This document shows, piece after piece, positions 53,433-62,441 of a stretch of DNA of 64,000 nucleotides; positions within the stretch are counted from its first letter, which is position 1; each line of letters starts with the position of its first letter. Below the pieces are notes generated by a model, which saw only the letters and a list, made by a program, of their open reading frames with translations, did not search any database and was not told the DNA's origin. This DNA is from an uncultured Rhodocyclaceae bacterium (GTDB lineage Bacteria > Pseudomonadota > Gammaproteobacteria > Burkholderiales > Rhodocyclaceae). The translations under genes were made by a program, and so were the position numbers. The DNA is taken from assembly GCA_934271525.1 (NCBI GenBank), contig CAKQRL010000002.1, positions 62,001-126,000 on the forward strand, written 5' to 3'.

Positions 53433-54077
53433 TTATGCCTGAAAAAGCCATGGTTTTTCTTGGCGGCGTTTGTTTTCAAAAGCCAAAATTTCATCTTGGT
53501 GGCGCAAAGTCAAACCGATATCATCCCAACCATTTAACAAACATTCACGCCGAAAATCATCTATTTCAAATGAAAATTTTTTGCCGTTGACCGTGGAAAA
53601 AATTTGTTTTTTCTCCAAATCCACGGTGAGCGTGAAATTTTTTTCATTTTTGGCTAAATCAAACAATTCGTTGATTTCGTTTTCTTTTAAAACAATGGGC
53701 AACAAGCCATTTTTAAAAGAATTGTTGTAAAAAATATCCGCAAAACTCTGCGCGATAATCACGCGAAAACCATAATCCATGAGCGCCCACGGCGCGTGTT
53801 CGCGCGATGAACCGCAACCAAAATTTTGGCGCGCAAGCAAAATTTCAGCGTGTTGGTATTGCGGAAAATTCAGCACAAAATCCATATTTTTTGGGCGAAG
53901 GGCGCAATCCATTCCGGGTTCGCCTTTGTCCAAATAACGCCATTCATCAAACAAATTGGCGCCAAAACCCGTGCGTTTGATGGATTTTAAAAATTGCTTG
54001 GGAATAATCGCATCGGTATCCACATTGTTGCGCTCCAATGGCACCACAATGCTACTTAAAGTTTTAAAAGGATTCAT
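53433..54077 (-). CDS. leuD: 3-isopropylmalate dehydratase small subunit
   Basis: 214 residues from ATG 54077 (MNPFKTLSSIVVPLERNN). VDTDAIIPKQFLK, LLARQNFGCGSSREHAPWAL and ADIFYNNSFKNGLLP are typical. Works with LeuC. Two uptake-like cores lie inside the gene (53586 and 53620), read as FSTVNGK and LTVDLE; they face away from each other. Confidence 0.96.
   Translation of the reverse strand: MNPFKTLSSIVVPLERNNVDTDAIIPKQFLKSIKRTGFGANLFDEWRYLDKGEPGMDCALRPKNMDFVLNFPQYQHAEILLARQNFGCGSSREHAPWALMDYGFRVIIAQSFADIFYNNSFKNGLLPIVLKENEINELFDLAKNEKNFTLTVDLEKKQIFSTVNGKKFSFEIDDFRRECLLNGWDDIGLTLRHQDEILAFENKRRQEKPWLFQA
53586..53597 (+). repeat. uptake-like core inside leuD
   Basis: GTTGACCGTGGA, translated on the minus strand as FSTVN. 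Confidence 0.85.
53620..53650 (-). repeat. uptake-like half element inside leuD
   Basis: TCCACGGTGAGC (53620-53631, variant at one or two positions), 6-bp spacer, then T7-C. Translated as LTVDLE. Confidence 0.75.
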
Positions 54078-54087
54078 TTTTTTGCCT

Positions 54088-55503
54088 TTATAAAAAATCA
54101 CGCACATCCACAAAATGCCCGCAAATTGCCGCGGCTGCCGCCATTTCTGGGCTTACCAAATGCGTTCTGCCTTGGGCACCTTGCCTGCCTTCAAAATTGC
54201 GGTTGGAAGTGGAGGCGCAACGCTCTTTGGGATTTAAACGGTCGGCATTCATTGCCAAACACATTGAACAACCCGGATTGCGCCATTCAAAACCCGATTC
54301 TTTAAAAATTTGATCCAAACCTTCTTTTTCCGCCTGCGCTTTCACCAAGCCTGAACCCGGCACAACCAAGGCTTCTTTAATGTTTTTGGCAATTTTTTTG
54401 CCTTTAACAATGTTGGCGGCGGCGCGCAAATCTTCAATGCGGGAATTGGTGCAAGAACCGATGAAAATTTTATCTACTGCAATTTCCACCATCGGCGTGT
54501 TGGCTTTTAAACCCATATAATCCAAAGCGCGCTGCATTCCCGCGCGTTTGGATTCGTCTTGTTCGTTATCGGGATTGGGCACTTTGTCGGTAATTGCCAC
54601 AACCATTTCTGGCGAAGTGCCCCATGTGACTTGCGGCAAAATTTCATCAGCGTTTAATAAAATAGTTTTGTCAAACACCGCGCCCGCATCCGATTTTAAA
54701 GTTTTCCAAAATTCAACCGCGCGATTCCATAAATCACCTTTTGGAGAAAGCGGCAAATCTTTTAAATAAGCCAAGGTTTTTTCATCCACTGCCACAAACC
54801 CCATGCGTGCGCCCGCTTCAATGGCCATATTGCACAAACTCATTCGCCCTTCTACGCTTAAATTTTCAATGGAGGAGCCCGCAAATTCAATGGCATAACC
54901 CGTGCCGCCAGCGGTGCCGATTTTGCCAATCACTGCCAAGGCAATATCTTTGGCAGATACGCCTTTATGCAAAACGCCATCAATTTTAATCAACATGGTT
55001 TTGGATTTTTTTTGCAACAAACATTGTGTTGCCATCACGTGTTCCACTTCGGATGTGCCAATGCCAAACGCCAAACACGCCAATGCGCCGTGCGTTGCCG
55101 TGTGTGAATCGCCGCAAACCACCGTCATTCCGGGCAAAGTAGCGCCATTTTCTGGGCCTATCACATGCACAATGCCTTGATGCGAATCTTGAAATGGAAA
55201 ATAACGCAAGGCACCAAATTCTTTAATGTTTTTATCCAAAGTTTCCAACTGCACACGGGAAATGGGGTCGGCAACATCGTTTAAACCATTCGGGCAAAAT
55301 TCGGTTGGCGTGTTGTGGTCGGCGGTTGCCACAATAGAATCCGCGCGCCAGAGTTTTCTGCCCGCTATTTTCAAACCTTCAAAGGCTTGTGGGCTGGTGA
55401 CTTCATGCACCAAATGGCGGTCAATATAAATTAAAGCGGTGCCGTCTTTTTCCGTGCGAACAACGTGGTCATTCCACAATTTTTCATAAAGTGTTTGTGG
55501 CAT
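54088..55503 (-). CDS. leuC: 3-isopropylmalate dehydratase large subunit
   Basis: 471 residues. Aconitase fold with cluster cysteines in IGSCTNSRIEDLR and PGCSMCLAMN; CGDSHTATHGALACLAFG; VPGSGLVKAQAE. Isomerises 2-isopropylmalate. First gene of the leuCDB-asd-trp block; divergent from recD, with an everted repeat pair between them. Confidence 0.96.
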   Translation of the reverse strand: MPQTLYEKLWNDHVVRTEKDGTALIYIDRHLVHEVTSPQAFEGLKIAGRKLWRADSIVATADHNTPTEFCPNGLNDVADPISRVQLETLDKNIKEFGALRYFPFQDSHQGIVHVIGPENGATLPGMTVVCGDSHTATHGALACLAFGIGTSEVEHVMATQCLLQKKSKTMLIKIDGVLHKGVSAKDIALAVIGKIGTAGGTGYAIEFAGSSIENLSVEGRMSLCNMAIEAGARMGFVAVDEKTLAYLKDLPLSPKGDLWNRAVEFWKTLKSDAGAVFDKTILLNADEILPQVTWGTSPEMVVAITDKVPNPDNEQDESKRAGMQRALDYMGLKANTPMVEIAVDKIFIGSCTNSRIEDLRAAANIVKGKKIAKNIKEALVVPGSGLVKAQAEKEGLDQIFKESGFEWRNPGCSMCLAMNADRLNPKERCASTSNRNFEGRQGAQGRTHLVSPEMAAAAAICGHFVDVRDFL

Positions 55504-55540
55504 TTTTCAGCATCCAAAAACAAAAAGGTGAATTATCCAC

Positions 55541-55610
55541 TTTTTGAAAAAAAATTTTTGTTTACCGTGGAAAAAATCCACGGTGAACGCCAAAAAATTT
55601 TTAAAATAGC
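55541..55610. repeat. back-to-back pair of uptake-like half elements
   Basis: A/T tract, GTTTACCGTGGA 55560-55571, 5-bp gap, TCCACGGTGAAC 55577-55588, A/T tract. The cores form a compact hairpin, but here between divergent genes leuC and recD. Confidence 0.87.
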
Positions 55611-55635
55611 AATTTTGCAAATTAAAAAAACGCAA

Positions 55636-57372
55636 ATGCTTCAAAAAATTGAACAATGGCAAGCCGAAGGTTTTTTTAATCCCTTGGATTTTGCACTTGC
55701 CCACACCATTGCCACAATTGATGCCACAACGCCCGATGCCGTTTTGTTGGGTAGTAGCGTGGCTTCATTGGCGCTCTCGCGCGGCAATGTGGCGTGGGAT
55801 TTATCACAAAACCCAAAGCGTTTGTTTTCTGAAAAACCGCAGGTTAATGAAAATCTTTTGGCTGAAATTGCCGCTTTAAAATCGGCTGATTTTAAAAACC
55901 AAAACGCCGTTTTTAATACGCAAAACGCCGATTCTAATTCGCCCAAACCTTTGGTATTTGACGGCAAACGGCTTTATTTGTGGCAGTATTTTCAAGCCGA
56001 GCGAAGAATTGAAAAAGATTTGTTAAAACGTTTAAACGTGCCCAAAAAATCGCTCAATTCAAATGCTTTGAATGCTTTATTTATTGATGAATCGGATCAA
56101 AAATCCGCCTGCGCCACGGCTTTTGAAGAAAATTTTTGCGTGATTTCAGGCGGACCGGGCACTGGCAAAACAACGACTGTAACCAAATTGTTGGCACTGA
56201 TTTTACAAGCCGAACCTGAATCAAAAATTGCCCTTGCCGCACCAACTGGCAAAGCCGCGCAACGGCTAAAAGAATCCATTGAGTCGGCAATCAAAACCTT
56301 GCCCATTGATTTTCAATTCGCACAAAATTTTGAACCAACAACCATTCATCGGCTTTTAGAAAATCGCGGTAATGGCTTTCTCTACAACGAATCGCGCCAA
56401 CTGCCTTTGGACGTTTTGATTTTGGATGAAGCCTCCATGATTGATTTGCTATTGATGCAATCGGTTTTAAAAGCCTTGCCTTTGACTTGCAAACTTGTGC
56501 TTTTGGGCGATGACAAACAGTTGGCATCCGTTGATGCAGGTTGTTTGTTAAATGAAATTTGCACGGCGGAAAACCCCGCCATTCAAAACGCCATTGCACG
56601 CTTAAAAACAAGCTACCGTTTTAATGCGCAAAGCGGCATCGGGCAGTTTGCATCCGCTGTTTTAAACCAAAAATCAGCAAAGGAAATCGGCAACATATTC
56701 AACCAATTCAATGATTTGGCATTGATTACAACACAAGAAGAATTTGAAAAAATCGTCTCTAATTTTTATGCAGAAAACCACGTTGAAAAATTGTCATCCT
56801 TAGCAAATTCAGACGAATACGCCGAACAATTATTAAATCGCGCAACAAAATTCCAAGTGCTTTGTGCCTTGCGCAAGGGCGAATTTGGCGTGGAAGGTTT
56901 TAACAAAAAAATGGAGGCGATTTTTTCAAAAAAATTAAACGTTGACCGTGGAAAATCAGAATTTTTTGAAGAATGCCCCGTGATGATGACAGAAAATATC
57001 GCGCATTTGGGGTTAAACAACGGCGACTTGGGCGTGTGCGTTTTTAACGAAAAGCGTTTGCGCTTTGTTTTTAAAGAAAACGAAACCTTGCGCTATTTTT
57101 CACCCGAGCGGCTCAAAAACCGCGCAGAAAAAATGTTTGCCTTAACCGTTCATAAATCACAAGGTTCAGAATTTCAACACGTGGTGTTGGTGTTGCCGCC
57201 CAAAGAATTGCCGATTTTAACGCGCGAATTGCTCTACACCGGCATTACACGCGCGCGAAAAAAACTCACCATTTTTATCCCCAACGCCACGCACCCTTTT
57301 GATTTAATTTATAAAATCATCCAAAATCCATTTTCACGCCAAGGCGGTTTATTTTCATCACCATGCAATTAG
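55636..57372 (+). CDS. recD: exodeoxyribonuclease V subunit alpha (RecD)
   Basis: 578 residues from ATG 55636 (MLQKIEQWQAEGFFNP); the longer frame runs through repeats. Superfamily 1B helicase: Walker A SGGPGTGKTTTVTKLLAL, LDEASMIDLLLMQ (motif II), LGDDKQLASVDAG (motif III), TVHKSQGSEFQHV (motif V) and YTGITRARKKL (motif VI). The fast 5'-3' motor of RecBCD. Alone here, with recC about 46 kb away. An in-frame uptake-like half element at 56921-56952 encodes FSKKLNVDRG. Overlaps hrcA by 10 bases. Confidence 0.95.
   Translation: MLQKIEQWQAEGFFNPLDFALAHTIATIDATTPDAVLLGSSVASLALSRGNVAWDLSQNPKRLFSEKPQVNENLLAEIAALKSADFKNQNAVFNTQNADSNSPKPLVFDGKRLYLWQYFQAERRIEKDLLKRLNVPKKSLNSNALNALFIDESDQKSACATAFEENFCVISGGPGTGKTTTVTKLLALILQAEPESKIALAAPTGKAAQRLKESIESAIKTLPIDFQFAQNFEPTTIHRLLENRGNGFLYNESRQLPLDVLILDEASMIDLLLMQSVLKALPLTCKLVLLGDDKQLASVDAGCLLNEICTAENPAIQNAIARLKTSYRFNAQSGIGQFASAVLNQKSAKEIGNIFNQFNDLALITTQEEFEKIVSNFYAENHVEKLSSLANSDEYAEQLLNRATKFQVLCALRKGEFGVEGFNKKMEAIFSKKLNVDRGKSEFFEECPVMMTENIAHLGLNNGDLGVCVFNEKRLRFVFKENETLRYFSPERLKNRAEKMFALTVHKSQGSEFQHVVLVLPPKELPILTRELLYTGITRARKKLTIFIPNATHPFDLIYKIIQNPFSRQGGLFSSPCN
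56921..56952 (+). repeat. uptake-like half element inside recD
   Basis: T6-C-A7 tract, exact 6-bp spacer, GTTGACCGTGGA 56941-56952, translated in RecD. Confidence 0.88.
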
Positions 57373-58388
57373 GAACACGCGAGCGCGCGCTTTTAAAAAG
57401 TTTGATTGAACACTACATTGCAGACGGGCAACCCGTAGGCTCGCGCACGCTTTCAAAACACAGCGGTTTGGATTTGTCGGCAGCCACCATTCGCAATGTG
57501 ATGGCTGATTTGGAAGAAGCCGGATTCGTTACAAGCCCGCACACATCAGCCGGCAGAATTCCAACAACCCAAGGTTACCGCTTTTTTGTTGATAAATTGT
57601 TAAGCGTGCAACCCTTAGAAAAAGTGCAAAAAAACGAATTGCAAACGGCATTTGAAGGATTAGCCGCGCCGCAGTTGGTGGAAGAAGCCTCCAAAGTGTT
57701 GTCCAAACTGACGCACTTTGCAGGGCTTGTTGTGGTGCCGCACAACAAAAATACCAAAATCCGCCATATTGAATTTGTGCATTTGTCGGCTTGCCGCGTG
57801 TTGTTGATTATCGTAACAACCGAAGGCAACGTGCAAAACCGCTTGATTCACACGCAAAGCGATTACGATTTGATGCAGTTGGCACAAGCGGCAAATTTTT
57901 TAAACCAAAATTACGCAGGAATGGATTTTGCAACAATGCGCGAACTATTGGCGAGCGAGATTTCAGCCCTACGCCAAGAATTGCAACCCTTGATGGAAGC
58001 GGCATTGCAAGCGGGCGATGAACTATTGGCGCGCGATTCGCACGCTTACATTATTCGCGGAGAAAAAAATTTGTTGGATAGCGAAGATTTGTCTTCCAAC
58101 ATGCAAAATCTTCGGCAACTTTTTGATTTGTTTGAGCAAAAATCTCTTTTTATGAATTTGTTGAATTTGTCATCCGATGCCGAAGGCGTGCAGATTTTCA
58201 TCGGTCAAGAATCGGGCATTGCGCCACTTGATGCGTGTAGCGTGGTTGCCGCGCCTTATTTTGTAGATGGCAAGGTTTTTGGCACGCTCGGCGTGATTGG
58301 TCCCACAAGGATGGCTTATGAACAAATTATTTCCATTGTGGATATCACGGCGCGTTTATTGTCTAATGCCTTAACACGCGCACTTTAA
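57363..58388 (+). CDS. hrcA: heat-inducible transcription repressor HrcA
   Basis: 341 residues. N-terminal winged helix (ERALLKSLIEHYIADGQPVG, SAATIRNVMADLEEAGF, SPHTSAGRIPTTQGYRFFVD) and C-terminal ligand domain ending GVIGPTRMAYEQII. Represses groE/dnaK-type operons through CIRCE sites. No CIRCE site (TTAGCACTC-N9-GAGTGCTAA) was seen in this window, so its targets lie elsewhere. Its ATG lies inside recD. Confidence 0.95.
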   Translation: MQLGTRERALLKSLIEHYIADGQPVGSRTLSKHSGLDLSAATIRNVMADLEEAGFVTSPHTSAGRIPTTQGYRFFVDKLLSVQPLEKVQKNELQTAFEGLAAPQLVEEASKVLSKLTHFAGLVVVPHNKNTKIRHIEFVHLSACRVLLIIVTTEGNVQNRLIHTQSDYDLMQLAQAANFLNQNYAGMDFATMRELLASEISALRQELQPLMEAALQAGDELLARDSHAYIIRGEKNLLDSEDLSSNMQNLRQLFDLFEQKSLFMNLLNLSSDAEGVQIFIGQESGIAPLDACSVVAAPYFVDGKVFGTLGVIGPTRMAYEQIISIVDITARLLSNALTRAL

Positions 58389-58411
58389 AGGATTAAAAGA
58401 TTCAGCAATTT

Positions 58412-58443
58412 TCCACGGTCAACCCAACTTTTTTTGAAAAAAA
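58412..58443 (-). repeat. uptake-like half element before hemH
   Basis: TCCACGGTCAAC 58412-58423, 6-bp spacer, T6-G-A7; the A-run leads straight into the hemH ATG. Confidence 0.87.
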
Positions 58444-59409
58444 ATGAAAAACCAAAAAACTGCCATTTTAATTGTCAACTTGGGTTCGCCAAAAGCGCCC
58501 ACAGCCTCGGCATTGAAGCCTTATTTGCGGCAATTTTTGAGCGACCCACGCATTGTTGAATCAGAAAACTTTTTCCAAAAAATATTATGGCAAACCATTT
58601 TAAACCTCATTATTTTGCAAAAACGCCCGCGCAACTCCGCCAAAAAATACCAAAGCGTGTGGATGAATAAAGAATCGCCCTTGTTGTTTTATACCAAGGC
58701 AATTTTTAACAAAATCCGTGAAAAATCAAAATGTTATGTTGATTTTGCAATGCGCTATGGCACCCCAAGCATTCCTTACAAACTTGCCGAATTGCAGCGG
58801 AATGGTTTTCACAAAATTTTAATTGTGCCGCTTTTTGCGCAATATTCGGCAACAACAATCGGCTCCATTATGGACGAAGTGGCGCGCTACTTGTTGCTCG
58901 TGCGCCAGCAACCCAAAATCCGCGCTGTGCAAGGCTGGTTTGATGATGCGGGTTATATTGAATCGCTTATCCAAACCATTGAATCGCAAAAAGATTGCCC
59001 CAAAGACATTTTGGTGAGTTTTCACGGCATTCCCAAAAAATACGCGGATGCGGGCGACCCATACCGCGCACAATGCGGCGCCACCTTTCAACTGTTATCC
59101 GAACGCTTGCCGCAAAAACGTTTTCACTTGGCTTTTCAATCGCGTTTTGGTCCTGCCGAATGGTTGGAGCCTTATGCCATTGATTGCTTTGAAAACTTCC
59201 CCAAAAAAGGCATTCACAATCTTGCAGTGATTTGCCCGGGCTTTTGCACCGATTGCTTGGAAACCTTGGAAGAAATAGAAATTGCCGGCAAAAAAGTGTT
59301 TTTGGAAAATGGTGGAAAAAACTTTGTTTATTTAAAAGCTTTAAATGATAGCGATTTTTGGATGGAAAATTTATGGCGAATTATTCAAAAAGAATTAGCA
59401 GGGTTTTAA
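58444..59409 (+). CDS. hemH: ferrochelatase
   Basis: 321 residues. ILIVNLGSPKAPTASALKPY, AMRYGTPSIP, VPLFAQYSATT, LVSFHGIPKKYADAGDPY (His ligand) and PGFCTDCLETLEEI. Inserts Fe2+ into protoporphyrin IX, the last step of heme synthesis, at the inner membrane. The ATG immediately follows a repeat's A-run, which leaves no conventional Shine-Dalgarno. Confidence 0.96.
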   Translation: MKNQKTAILIVNLGSPKAPTASALKPYLRQFLSDPRIVESENFFQKILWQTILNLIILQKRPRNSAKKYQSVWMNKESPLLFYTKAIFNKIREKSKCYVDFAMRYGTPSIPYKLAELQRNGFHKILIVPLFAQYSATTIGSIMDEVARYLLLVRQQPKIRAVQGWFDDAGYIESLIQTIESQKDCPKDILVSFHGIPKKYADAGDPYRAQCGATFQLLSERLPQKRFHLAFQSRFGPAEWLEPYAIDCFENFPKKGIHNLAVICPGFCTDCLETLEEIEIAGKKVFLENGGKNFVYLKALNDSDFWMENLWRIIQKELAGF

Positions 59410-59433
59410 AAAAAATTAAAAGTTTACCGTGGA
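59402..59433 (+). repeat. uptake-like half element at convergent gene ends
   Basis: A/T tract beginning near the hemH stop, then GTTTACCGTGGA 59422-59433, which supplies the FPR-stop end of the TPR gene on the other strand. Confidence 0.86.
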
Positions 59434-61103
59434 AATTTTTTTAAAAATTTTTGAATCGCTGGGTGTTCGGGTTCTTTTTCTATGGCTTTTTGAATAATGG
59501 CGTTTGCTTCGTCTTTTTCATTCAAACGATACAAAACTTCGGTTAAATGCGTTGCAATTTCTGCATCTTCTTTAATTTGAAATGCTTTGCGCAAAATATT
59601 GAGCGATTCTTTTAATTTTCCTTGTTTAAAATATACCCAACCCAAGCTATCCAAAATATAAGGGTTTTCCTTTTCTAATTTTAAGGATTTTTGAATTAAA
59701 CCTTGCGCTTCTTTTAAACGAATGCCACGATCCGCCAAGGCATAACCCAAAGCATTTAAAGCGTGTGCGTGGTCGGGTTTTATTTTTAAAATGGCTTTTA
59801 AATACCGCTCCATTGTTTTTAAATCATTCAAGCGATCAGCACTGATGGCAAGTTCATATTTTAAATCCAAATTTTTTGGGAATTTTCGTTCTACTTTTTT
59901 TAAAGTGGCAATCGCTTCTTTTTCCATGCCTTGATCGCGCAAAATCTGCACTTCAATCAATTTTAAATGCACAATTTCCGATTCAGAAAAAACATCAGAA
60001 GTAAATAACTTGGCGCGCGCTTGTGTCAGTTGCCCAGCATTTGCCAAGAGTTTGGCAAGCTGCGCGCGTGCGAGTAAATATTGTTGAATATTATTTTCCT
60101 GCCGAACGACTTTATTCAAATAAATAATCGCTTCATCATTTTTCTTTTCTTCAATGGCAACTTGTGCTTTTAAATAATAAATTTGGTTTAAATTTACATT
60201 TTCCACTTTTTCTAATGTATCTAAAAACAAACGCCCTTCTTTAAAATGGTTGCGTTGTAATAACAAAAGCGTAATGGTATATAGTGAATCCAAATGGTCT
60301 TTTTTGGGTTCAATTTGATTAAAAACTTCAACCGCATTTTTTAAATCTTCTTGAAGAATCAAAATGCGCAAATAGGTTAATTGAATACGCACTGAATTGC
60401 CATAACGTTTTAAATAATTTTTTAAAATATCAGCAGATTTTTGTTTATCCTTTTCAAAATAAAGAGCGGATTTTAAAATAATTCCTTCTTCATTTTTCGG
60501 GTCAATTTTTAATAAAATATCAATTTCACGCTCGGTTAAAACAAAATTTTCTGCCATTCCAGCCATTTGTGCGCGAACCAAATGTGTTGATATTAAATTC
60601 AAATACGGTTCAGTTAATTCAAAAACCATCGCCTGCAATTCTTTTTTCATATGATTATGATTTAATAACAATAAGGCGGGCAAGGTTTTAATAATGCGTT
60701 CGCGTTTTTCTGGGTAATTTTTTAATTCATCAGCTAATTGTTTTTTAAATTCTTTTAAATCTTTTTGGGCTAGCAAAACTTTTAAATGCACTTCCTTGGC
60801 TTTGTCCGAATCAGGGTGTTTGATTCGCCACAATTCCACAATTTTGCGAGCCAAGTCATTGTCTTGAAAGGCGATTGCCAAATCGGCGGCGCGTTGCAAG
60901 GCAACTTCGTTTTCAGTTTTGAATGCCAAGCGCGACCAAATTTCCAAAGCCAATGGAAAATTGCCCTGACCCAAGGCAATGTCGCCCAACAGCACGTGGA
61001 AAACGGTTTCTTCCAAAAAGGGATCAACCGCATCGTCTGCCGAATTACCAATGGCAGCGTTTGCAACAAACAACGAGAAAAGCAACAACCAAAAACGTCT
61101 CAT
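59424..61103 (-). CDS. TPR-repeat protein, exported
   Basis: 559 residues from ATG 61103 (MRRFWLLLFSLFVANAAIG, a signal peptide). Nearly the whole mature part is TPR-like helices; clear repeats include HAHALNALGYALADRGIRLK, PYILDSLGWVYFKQGKLKES and AEIATHLTEVLYRLNEKDEA. Resembles the long TPR proteins found near envelope genes in betaproteobacteria. Likely a periplasmic scaffold; partner unknown. The C-terminal KFPR and stop come from a repeat core. Confidence 0.8.
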   Translation of the reverse strand: MRRFWLLLFSLFVANAAIGNSADDAVDPFLEETVFHVLLGDIALGQGNFPLALEIWSRLAFKTENEVALQRAADLAIAFQDNDLARKIVELWRIKHPDSDKAKEVHLKVLLAQKDLKEFKKQLADELKNYPEKRERIIKTLPALLLLNHNHMKKELQAMVFELTEPYLNLISTHLVRAQMAGMAENFVLTEREIDILLKIDPKNEEGIILKSALYFEKDKQKSADILKNYLKRYGNSVRIQLTYLRILILQEDLKNAVEVFNQIEPKKDHLDSLYTITLLLLQRNHFKEGRLFLDTLEKVENVNLNQIYYLKAQVAIEEKKNDEAIIYLNKVVRQENNIQQYLLARAQLAKLLANAGQLTQARAKLFTSDVFSESEIVHLKLIEVQILRDQGMEKEAIATLKKVERKFPKNLDLKYELAISADRLNDLKTMERYLKAILKIKPDHAHALNALGYALADRGIRLKEAQGLIQKSLKLEKENPYILDSLGWVYFKQGKLKESLNILRKAFQIKEDAEIATHLTEVLYRLNEKDEANAIIQKAIEKEPEHPAIQKFLKKFPR

Positions 61104-61118
61104 TAAAAAATCCAAAAA

Positions 61119-61150
61119 TCCACGGTCAACCCAAAGTTTTTTTAAAAAAT
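61119..61150 (-). repeat. uptake-like half element
   Basis: TCCACGGTCAAC 61119-61130, 6-bp spacer, A/T tract that enters the end of purD. Upstream of the TPR gene start. Confidence 0.85.
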
Positions 61151-62395
61151 TGCCTTGTTGCCGATATCGCGGCGAAATTGCACGCCATTCCAGCAAATTT
61201 GTGGCACAAAATCATACGCTCTTTTTTGCGCCTTTTGAATATTTTCACCCAAAGCCACCACGCACAACACGCGCCCGCCGTTGGTCAGAAGCGCATCACC
61301 CACTTTTTTTGTGCCTGCGTGAAAAACGTGAACATCATCGGCAAAGGCGTTTTTGGGCGGAATGCCAGAAATAACATCGTCCTTTTTGGGCGTATTAGGA
61401 TAATTTTTTGCCGCCAAAACCACGCCAAGCGCGGCGCGTTCATCCCAGTGCGCTTGAACCGAATCCAATTGGGTGTTAAGAGCGGCGACAATCAAATCCG
61501 CAAAATCGCTTTTTAAGCGCATTAAAATCGGTTGAGTCTCGGGGTCGCCCAAGCGGCAGTTGAATTCTAGGGTTTTGACGTTGCCGTTTTTAATCATTAA
61601 CCCCGCATACAAAAATCCCACAAATGGCGTGCCGTTTTTATTGAGCGCGGCAATAGTCGGTAAAATAATTTGGTTCATCGCTTTTTCATAAACCGCAGGC
61701 GTAACAACTGCTGCCGGCGAATAAGCGCCCATGCCGCCCGTGTTGGCGCCTTGGTCAGCGTCAAAAATGCGTTTGTGGTCTTGGCTAGTCGCCAAGGGTA
61801 AAACGTTTTTGCCGTCCGACATAACGATGAAACTCGCTTCTTCCCCGTCCAAAAATTCTTCAATCACAATTACTGAGTCGGGCGTTAAAAGAGAATCAAC
61901 AGCCGAATGCGCTTCATCCAAGGTCATCGCCACAATTACGCCTTTGCCCGCCGCCAAGCCGTCCGCTTTGATAACCAAAGGTGCGCCTTTTTTATCAACA
62001 TAAGCATGTGCCAAAAGTTTGTCAGTAAAACTCTCAAAATCCGCCGTGGGAATGTGGTTTTCTTTCATAAAATTTTTGGCAAATTCTTTGGAAGATTCCA
62101 AACGCGCGGCGGCGCGACTTGGGCCAAAAATCGGCAGATTCTCTTCTTTAAAAAAATCAACAATTCCTTCTGCCAAAGGTGCCTCAGGACCAACCACGGT
62201 AAAAGCAATATTGTTGTTTTTGGCAAAATCACGCCATTGGGGTAAAGAATTGGCAGCGATGTTTTCAAGTTTTTCTTCCATTGCAATGCCCGCATTGCCC
62301 GGCGCCACAAAAACGCGCGCAACCTTTGGCGATTGCGCCAACTTCCAAGCAATGGCGTGCTCACGCCCGCCCGAACCAATAACCAAAATATTCAT
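61142..62395 (-). CDS. purD: phosphoribosylamine-glycine ligase
   Basis: 417 residues from ATG 62395 (MNILVIGSGGREHAIAWKL). ATP-grasp fold: FVAPGNAGIA, VVGPEAPLAEGIVDFF, VIKADGLAAGKGVIVAMT, IEEFLDGEEASFIVMSDG, DQGANTGGMGAYSPA, FNCRLGDPETQPILMRL. Second step of purine synthesis. Standard length. Confidence 0.97.
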   Translation of the reverse strand: MNILVIGSGGREHAIAWKLAQSPKVARVFVAPGNAGIAMEEKLENIAANSLPQWRDFAKNNNIAFTVVGPEAPLAEGIVDFFKEENLPIFGPSRAAARLESSKEFAKNFMKENHIPTADFESFTDKLLAHAYVDKKGAPLVIKADGLAAGKGVIVAMTLDEAHSAVDSLLTPDSVIVIEEFLDGEEASFIVMSDGKNVLPLATSQDHKRIFDADQGANTGGMGAYSPAAVVTPAVYEKAMNQIILPTIAALNKNGTPFVGFLYAGLMIKNGNVKTLEFNCRLGDPETQPILMRLKSDFADLIVAALNTQLDSVQAHWDERAALGVVLAAKNYPNTPKKDDVISGIPPKNAFADDVHVFHAGTKKVGDALLTNGGRVLCVVALGENIQKAQKRAYDFVPQICWNGVQFRRDIGNKAIF

Positions 62396-62404
62396 CAAAC
62401 AACT

Positions 62405-62432
62405 TTCAAAAAAAAATGCGGTTTACCGTGGA
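62405..62432 (+). repeat. uptake-like half element
   Basis: A/T tract, then GTTTACCGTGGA 62421-62432, between purD and the carbonic-anhydrase-like gene. Confidence 0.85.
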
Positions 62433-62441
62433 AAATCAAAA

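Noticed and set aside
57363..58443. CIRCE operator near hrcA
   Set aside because: No TTAGCACTC-N9-GAGTGCTAA match is seen near hrcA or elsewhere in the window.
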